Source: Cytophagaceae bacterium (GTDB lineage Bacteria > Bacteroidota > Bacteroidia > Cytophagales > Spirosomataceae). Taken from it: 64,000 nucleotides of DNA. Every line of letters starts with the position of its first letter. The first letter of the stretch is position 1. A model generated the notes under the pieces. It did not search any database and was not told the DNA's origin. It was given only the letters and a program-made list of their open reading frames with translations. Location of the stretch: contig JAIXWQ010000012.1 in the NCBI GenBank assembly GCA_027491195.1, forward strand, positions 310,001 through 374,000, written 5' to 3'. This document shows, piece by piece, positions 59,469 to 64,000 of the stretch. The position numbers were made by a program, and so were the translations under genes.

Positions 59469-60451
59469 GCAGAGACTTCTAACATCGCTTTCAAGGCCTT
59501 GTAGGCAGGAATGCGTGTTTCCTCAGCTAAATTGATCTCCGGCAATTCGTAATACAAAGCGTTATACAATTTCTCCAGTGTATTCATCTTCATGTACGGG
59601 CACTCGCTGCACGCACAGGTATTTTGCTCATTCGCAGGAGCAGGAATCAAATGCTTGTGCGGAACCGATTGCTTCATCTTGTGCAAGATGCCAGCCTCCG
59701 TCGCCACGATGAAAGTTGAGTTAGGTGATGTTTCCACGAATTTCAAAAGTGCCGTCGTAGATCCTACATAATCCGCTTCTTTCAAAATAACCTCCTTGCA
59801 TTCAGGATGGGCAATCAAAAGGGCATCCGGATATTCTTGCTTCAAAACCGCTAATTTCTCTAAAGAAATATCGATATGTACCATACATGCGCCTTCCCAA
59901 AGAATCAGCTCACGTCCCGTCTTGTGCGCCACATAGCGACCTAAATTCGCATCCGGAGCGAAGATAATTTCGCGATCTGCTGGGATTGATTCCACGATTT
60001 GTACCGCATTCGACGAGGTACAAATAATGTCCGTCATTGCCTTGATATCAGCTGAACAGTTGATATAGGAAACCACTACTGCATTGGGGTGCTTCGCTTT
60101 TAATGCAGCGAATTCAGCTACTGGAACTGAATCAGCCAAAGAGCAACCCGCATTGAAATCGGGTACCACTACTTTCTTTGTCGGATTCAAGATTTTAGCC
60201 GTTTCTCCCATGAAGTGAACGCCACAAAAGACGATTAAATCTGCCTCCGTTTTTTCTGCCGCTTGCGATAAACCCAAACTATCTCCCACATAATCAGCTA
60301 GTTCTTGGATCTCGCCATCCACGTAGTAATGCGCTAAAATTACCGCGTTTTTCTCCTTCTTTAAGCGTTGGATTTCGGTAATTAATTCCACGCCTTTCGG
60401 GGTAGAACGGGCAATGTAGCCCACAGAGGTTGCTTCGTCTATTAAATTCAT
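59465..60451 (-). CDS. nadA: quinolinate synthase
   Basis: NadA condenses iminoaspartate with dihydroxyacetone phosphate to quinolinate, with a [4Fe-4S] cluster. Candidate cluster cysteines are in the FCGVHFMGETAK segment, and the C-terminal NTCACSECPYMKMNTLEK group. Its 328 residues are standard. It overlaps nadC by four bases (ATGA), so nadC-nadA form one transcript; nadB is at 45951. Together they make NAD de novo from aspartate. Confidence 0.96.
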   Translation of the reverse strand: MNLIDEATSVGYIARSTPKGVELITEIQRLKKEKNAVILAHYYVDGEIQELADYVGDSLGLSQAAEKTEADLIVFCGVHFMGETAKILNPTKKVVVPDFNAGCSLADSVPVAEFAALKAKHPNAVVVSYINCSADIKAMTDIICTSSNAVQIVESIPADREIIFAPDANLGRYVAHKTGRELILWEGACMVHIDISLEKLAVLKQEYPDALLIAHPECKEVILKEADYVGSTTALLKFVETSPNSTFIVATEAGILHKMKQSVPHKHLIPAPANEQNTCACSECPYMKMNTLEKLYNALYYELPEINLAEETRIPAYKALKAMLEVSA

Positions 60452-61302
60452 TTCGCTTTTAGGCTTAAATCTAAACTCTTCACTTGGTGGGTTAATGCCC
60501 CCACGGATATATAATCAACCCCGGTTTCGCCATAGGCACGGAGTGTTTTTTCAGTTATTCCACCAGACGCTTCGGTGGCAAATCGTCCGTCAATTTTTCG
60601 AATCGCATCGCGTAGTCGATCGGGCGTAAAGTTGTCTAGCATAATGCGTTTCACGCCACCAATGGCTAAAACCTGTTCAAGTTCTGTCTCGTTTCTGACC
60701 TCGATCATTACATCCAAAGGTTTCGCTAAGGCCTTATTATAGGCAAAAGATTGATCTAAAGCCTGCTTAATTCCTCCTGCAAAATCCACATGATTATCCT
60801 TGATTAAGATCATGTCAAACAAACCGTAGCGATGATTCACCGCGCCGCCTATTTTACAAGCCCATTTTTCCGCTAAACGGAAATTAGGCGTGGTTTTTCT
60901 CGTATCTAATAGTTTCGCTCGAGTCCCTTCTAGGATGTTGACCAAAGACCGGGTATAGGTTGCAATCCCCGACATACGTTGCATGCAATTCAACACTAAA
61001 CGCTCTGCTTTCAGGATGGATTGCGAAGATCCACTCACCTCTAAAACGACTTGGCCTGGTTCGATCCAAGTCCCATCTGGAATGAAAACCTGTACTTGAA
61101 GGGATGAATCAACTTCCTTGAAAATAGCTAGAGCTAATTCCACGCCCGCCAGCACGCCTCTATCCTTTACCTTAAGTTCTGCCGTACCCGTAGCATCAGC
61201 TGGTACAGTAGAAAGGGAGGTATGATCTCCATCACCCACATCTTCCCGAAGGGCGGATTGGATGAAAGCTTTCACATAAGAGGGTTCTGTGTAGTCGAAC
61301 AT
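60448..61302 (-). CDS. nadC: nicotinate-nucleotide pyrophosphorylase (quinolinate phosphoribosyltransferase)
   Basis: NadC converts quinolinate and PRPP into nicotinate mononucleotide with loss of CO2. The DTRKTTPNFRLAEKWA motif, which carries arginine and lysine of the active site, and the GGAVNHRYGLFDMILIKDNH segment are present. The length of 284 residues is normal. It is the first gene of the nadC-nadA unit, with a promoter box 18 bases upstream, and divergent from a small membrane-protein gene. Confidence 0.96.
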   Translation of the reverse strand: MFDYTEPSYVKAFIQSALREDVGDGDHTSLSTVPADATGTAELKVKDRGVLAGVELALAIFKEVDSSLQVQVFIPDGTWIEPGQVVLEVSGSSQSILKAERLVLNCMQRMSGIATYTRSLVNILEGTRAKLLDTRKTTPNFRLAEKWACKIGGAVNHRYGLFDMILIKDNHVDFAGGIKQALDQSFAYNKALAKPLDVMIEVRNETELEQVLAIGGVKRIMLDNFTPDRLRDAIRKIDGRFATEASGGITEKTLRAYGETGVDYISVGALTHQVKSLDLSLKAK

Positions 61303-61320
61303 AGGGGTGTTTTATCGCCC

Positions 61321-61328
61321 CAAAATTA
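61321..61328 (-). promoter_or_regulatory. -7 promoter box for nadC-nadA
   Basis: Minus strand reads TAATTTTG, an exact TAnnTTTG match, 18 bases before the nadC start codon. Confidence 0.5.
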
Positions 61329-61346
61329 CGAAAATTACCCGGAGAA

Positions 61347-61376
61347 TTGATTTCTAAGAAAAATATCCTATTTTTG
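61347..61376 (+). promoter_or_regulatory. promoter before the small membrane-protein gene (-33 and -7)
   Basis: TTG at 61347-61349, a 19-base spacer, then TATTTTTG at 61369-61376. Both boxes match the Bacteroidota consensus. The box lies downstream of the in-frame ATG at 61347 and so supports the start at 61386. Confidence 0.65.
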
Positions 61377-61385
61377 CTACTCTCA

Positions 61386-61715
61386 ATGCAAAAGAAGGTC
61401 AAAATATCCCATCTTATTCTGTTTATCCCCGTGCTTTTTTGGCTCGTGGCTAAACCCATCTCGCTGTTCGCAGTAGAAAAAGGGGCAGTGAAGACGGAAA
61501 AGACTTCGAAGCAAACGATTGTAAAGGCTGAGCAGCACGTTTATCAAGTTGCTACGAACTTACAACTCGATTTTCCACAAGATTGGAACTTCTCAAGCCC
61601 TACGGAATTCTTCGTAGCGCGCTCGATGCAAGCCATTAAATTGCCTACATTCACTCATCGTACGCAATTCTTACGAATTTTATTTACCCAATTTATCGCC
61701 ACTCTGGCGCCGTGA
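61386..61715 (+). CDS. small membrane-anchored or secreted protein
   Basis: A 109-residue protein I do not recognise. It starts MQKKVKISH and has one hydrophobic segment (about residues 10-28) that may be an anchor or uncleaved signal, then a charged region and a C-terminal part with aromatics. The ATG at 61386 is chosen because a two-box promoter ends nine bases before it; an upstream in-frame ATG at 61347 overlaps that promoter. An AGTCGCT array begins six bases after its stop codon. secDF follows on the same strand. Confidence 0.65.
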   Translation: MQKKVKISHLILFIPVLFWLVAKPISLFAVEKGAVKTEKTSKQTIVKAEQHVYQVATNLQLDFPQDWNFSSPTEFFVARSMQAIKLPTFTHRTQFLRILFTQFIATLAP

Positions 61716-61720
61716 GGGGT

Positions 61721-61769
61721 AGTCGCTAGTCACTAGTCGGGAGTCGCTAGTCGCTAGTCACTAGTCTGT
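61721..61769 (+). repeat. AGTCGCT-type heptamer array
   Basis: Seven units: AGTCGCT, AGTCACT, AGTCGGG, AGTCGCT, AGTCGCT, AGTCACT, AGTCTGT. Same unit type as at 6433 and 25380. It starts six bases after the stop of the gene at 61386-61715. Confidence 0.92.
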
Positions 61770-61773
61770 AGGG

Positions 61774-61815
61774 ACCACCCACCATTTACCATTCACCATT
61801 TATCATTTACCATTT
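61774..61815 (+). repeat. ACCATTT heptamer array
   Basis: Six units: ACCACCC, ACCATTT, ACCATTC, ACCATTT, ATCATTT, ACCATTT. It follows the AGTCGCT array after four bases and ends 11 bases before the secDF start, so it forms most of the secDF leader. No promoter box was found between the two arrays and secDF. Confidence 0.88.
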
Positions 61816-61826
61816 AATTTAAAGTT

Positions 61827-64000
61827 ATGCGTTACAAAAGTGCCATTATTTGGCTGTCTACGATTATTTCAGCCTTATGTATATTCTTCCTATCGTTTAC
61901 GTGGAAGTCTAATCAATTAAAAGAACAAGCTATCAAGTATGCCACTACGGCGGATGGCAAAATAGATGTAGCGAAGCGTTTGCATTTCATTGATTCCCTT
62001 TGGAAACAACCGGTATATATTGGTTATACCTTACAAGAAGTGACTCAGTATGCGTTGCAAAAAGGTCTTGACTTGGAAGGTGGTTTGCACGCGGTTTTAG
62101 AGGTTTCTCCAGCAGAAATCTTACGTGCTTTATCTGGAAAGTCAAACGATCCAGCATTTGAGAAAGCATTAGCAGCGGCAGGTGCGGCGCAAGCAACTTC
62201 GACACAATCGTTTAACGAATTGTTCTACGAAGAATTTGCGAAGGCGGCTCCTAACCAAACTTTGGCATCCGTATTCGCTAATTCAGTGAACCGCGGAAAA
62301 ATCTCATCTACTTCTACTGATTCGCAAGTGAAGAAGGTGATCGATGCGGAGATCGACGGTGCGGTAGATCGCGTTTACAAGATCATCCAAGCACGTATCG
62401 ATAAATTCGGTGTAGCTAACCCGAACATCCAACGTCTTCCAGGTACGAACCGTATCCAGGTAGAATTACCAGGTGTGGAGAACCCAGAGCGTGCACGTAA
62501 ATTATTATCTGGTGCGGCGAAATTAGAATTCGTTGAGTGCTATGAATTAAATGAATATGGCGGAGGCTTAAATGCGTTAGGTGCTTTATTAGATAGAGAA
62601 GCAAAAGCGCCAGTAGCGGCTGCACCAGTAGCGGCAACAGCGGCGAAGGATACGGCTGCAAATGCTTTGGCAAACAAATTAGCAGCGGCTCCAGCTACGA
62701 AAGATTCAGGAAAAGCGAAAGCAGATACGTCTGCAGGTTCTGCTTTAACGAAGTTATTCTTGCCTTTAGGAAATAACATCGGAGTATACGTAAAAGATAC
62801 AGCTCGTGTGAACGCTTTATTTGCTCGTGCAGATGTAAAAGCGATGTTCCCTGCGAACTTAACGTTTGCTTGGGCAGCGAAAGGAATTCCAGCTAAAAAT
62901 GGCGACGAGATTCTTTCTTTAGAAGCATTGAAAAAAGGCGAAGGCCAATCAGCTCCATTAGAGGGTGATGTAATTACAGATGCGGCGCAAGATTTCGATC
63001 AAGCAGGTCGTCCAGAGGTAACAATGGCGATGAACGGAACGGGTGCTCGTCTTTGGAAAAACTTAACAGGTGCTAACATCGGACGTCGTATCGCGATCGT
63101 TTTAGATGGGTATGTGTACTCTGCTCCAGTAATCAACGGTGAGATTCCAGGTGGTCGTTCTTCGATCTCAGGTAGTTTCTCTGTAGAGGAGGCAAAAGAT
63201 TTAGCGAACGTATTGAAAGCAGGTAAATTACCAGCTCCGACACGTATCGTAGAAGATGCGTTCGTAGGACCTTCTTTAGGTGCGGAGGCAATCAACCAAG
63301 GTTATTTATCGATGGCATTGGGTTTATTATTAGTGATCGTGTTCATGATCGGTTACTATGGTACTCCAGGTTGGATGGCGAACTTAGCCTTGTTCTTTAA
63401 CGTCTTCTTTATCGCCGGTGTTTTAGTCCAAATCCAAGCGGCATTAACCCTTCCAGGTATCGCAGGTATCGTTTTAACATTAGGTATGGCGGTCGATGCG
63501 AACGTATTGATTAACGAGCGTATCCGCGAGGAATTACGCAAAGGAAAGGGATTGCTAGATGCGATAAATTTAGGTTACGAGAAGGCCTTGAGTGCGATTT
63601 TGGATGGTAACATCACAACAGTATTGATCGGTGTGATCTTAATTATCTTCGGTTCTGGTTCTGTGAAAGGTTTCGGTGTGACACTTTGTATCGGTTTAGT
63701 TACGTCAGTATTTACAGCGGTGTACATCTCTCATATCTTAGTGGATTGGATGGCAAAACGCGCTATCAAGGCAGGTAAGGAGAAAGAGATGACATTCGAG
63801 ACATTCATTTCTCGTGATCTTTTCAAAGGAATGAACTTCGACTTTATCGGAAAACGTAAGTATTCGTACTGGTTCTCTTGGGCTTTAATCGCTGCGGGTG
63901 GTATCGTTCTATTTCTACAAGGAGGATTTAACTTAGGTGTGGATTTCAAAGGAGGTCGTTCGTACGTGGTTGAATTCAACCAAGCGGTTCCGACTGATAA
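61827..64000 (+). CDS. secDF: SecDF protein-export fusion, 5' part
   Basis: Start of a fused SecD-SecF membrane protein that uses the proton gradient to aid Sec export. It runs off the right edge after about 724 codons. The N-terminal membrane segment is at about 5-25; the GLDLEGGLHAVLEV motif of SecD lies near residue 80. The periplasmic P1 domain contains an Ala/Lys/Pro-rich insert at about 258-312 (rich in AAP and AKDTA). Membrane segments with the SecD AVDANVLINERIREE signature follow. The SecF half begins near residue 670 (NFDFIGKRKYSYWFS), reaching FNLGVDFKGGRSYV at the edge. The start codon is ATG at 61827. Confidence 0.95.
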   Translation, partial: MRYKSAIIWLSTIISALCIFFLSFTWKSNQLKEQAIKYATTADGKIDVAKRLHFIDSLWKQPVYIGYTLQEVTQYALQKGLDLEGGLHAVLEVSPAEILRALSGKSNDPAFEKALAAAGAAQATSTQSFNELFYEEFAKAAPNQTLASVFANSVNRGKISSTSTDSQVKKVIDAEIDGAVDRVYKIIQARIDKFGVANPNIQRLPGTNRIQVELPGVENPERARKLLSGAAKLEFVECYELNEYGGGLNALGALLDREAKAPVAAAPVAATAAKDTAANALANKLAAAPATKDSGKAKADTSAGSALTKLFLPLGNNIGVYVKDTARVNALFARADVKAMFPANLTFAWAAKGIPAKNGDEILSLEALKKGEGQSAPLEGDVITDAAQDFDQAGRPEVTMAMNGTGARLWKNLTGANIGRRIAIVLDGYVYSAPVINGEIPGGRSSISGSFSVEEAKDLANVLKAGKLPAPTRIVEDAFVGPSLGAEAINQGYLSMALGLLLVIVFMIGYYGTPGWMANLALFFNVFFIAGVLVQIQAALTLPGIAGIVLTLGMAVDANVLINERIREELRKGKGLLDAINLGYEKALSAILDGNITTVLIGVILIIFGSGSVKGFGVTLCIGLVTSVFTAVYISHILVDWMAKRAIKAGKEKEMTFETFISRDLFKGMNFDFIGKRKYSYWFSWALIAAGGIVLFLQGGFNLGVDFKGGRSYVVEFNQAVPTD

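Noticed and set aside
62416-63295. Open frames on the minus strand within secDF
   Set aside because: They are antisense to a well-supported gene; the Ala-rich composition simply reflects the SecD insert.

Overview
The window looks like a Bacteroidota chromosome, most likely Cytophagales (Spirosomataceae-like). Supporting signs are DUF5686, GSCFA and DUF5606 proteins, a SecDF fusion, a LytS/LytTR pair, a Mrp protein without a CxxC motif, a Fur gene between an RSH (SpoT-type) gene and purA, and many promoters of the Bacteroidota form TAnnTTTG. This placement is inference; no rRNA or tRNA gene was recognised. Genes are tightly packed: no gene-free stretch exceeds about 190 bases. The window starts inside a DUF5686 outer-membrane gene and ends inside secDF.

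Layout. 1-9.6 kb: housekeeping genes (plsY, M20 dipeptidase, murQ, cytochrome c, GNAT, DUF5606, engB, a four-helix-bundle gene, hemE, guaB). 9.7-17.5 kb: nuoABCDEFGHIJ in order for complex I, but without nuoK-N. 17.6-22.9 kb: envelope genes, with a LytS-type sensor kinase whose two predicted periplasmic loops are His-rich, its LytTR regulator, a TonB-dependent receptor and two putative outer-membrane proteins. 22.9-31.7 kb: surface-polysaccharide genes (one GT2, three GT4-type transferases, wecB, a Wzx-type flippase, a sugar-nucleotide epimerase and a methyltransferase), with no recognisable polymerase, exporter or initiating transferase. 31.7-39.1 kb: TPR protein, then M16 peptidase-ispF-RSH-fur-purA-unknown gene. 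39.3-49.8 kb: tsaD divergent from a TamB-like giant, a coiled-coil membrane protein, nadB, udk, a methyltransferase, gamma-carbonic anhydrase, sixA and a 48-residue membrane protein. 50-56.3 kb: minus-strand operon DUF885 lipoprotein-GSCFA-mrp-nfu-ddl-DinB. 56.4-64 kb: a GH63-type glucosidase, RidA, nadC-nadA, a small membrane protein and secDF. NadB, NadA and NadC together give de novo NAD synthesis, although nadB lies about 12 kb from nadAC.

The most unusual feature is a set of dispersed arrays with a strict 7-bp period. I see four unit types: AGTCGCT, AAAGCAC/AAAGAAT, TCTCTAC and ACCATTT. An AT-rich four-helix-bundle gene (23S-IVP/Avd-like) is bracketed by inverted AGTCGCT arrays, which looks like a small mobile element. 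AAAGCAC arrays adjoin short hairpins whose stems change in a compensatory way between copies. Arrays sit on or within a few bases of the stop codons of at least six genes and supply the last residues of several, including TsaD and a glycosyltransferase. One array lies in frame inside wecB. This is the best candidate for an undescribed system: hairpin/heptamer repeats that target gene 3' ends, possibly spread by a partner protein.
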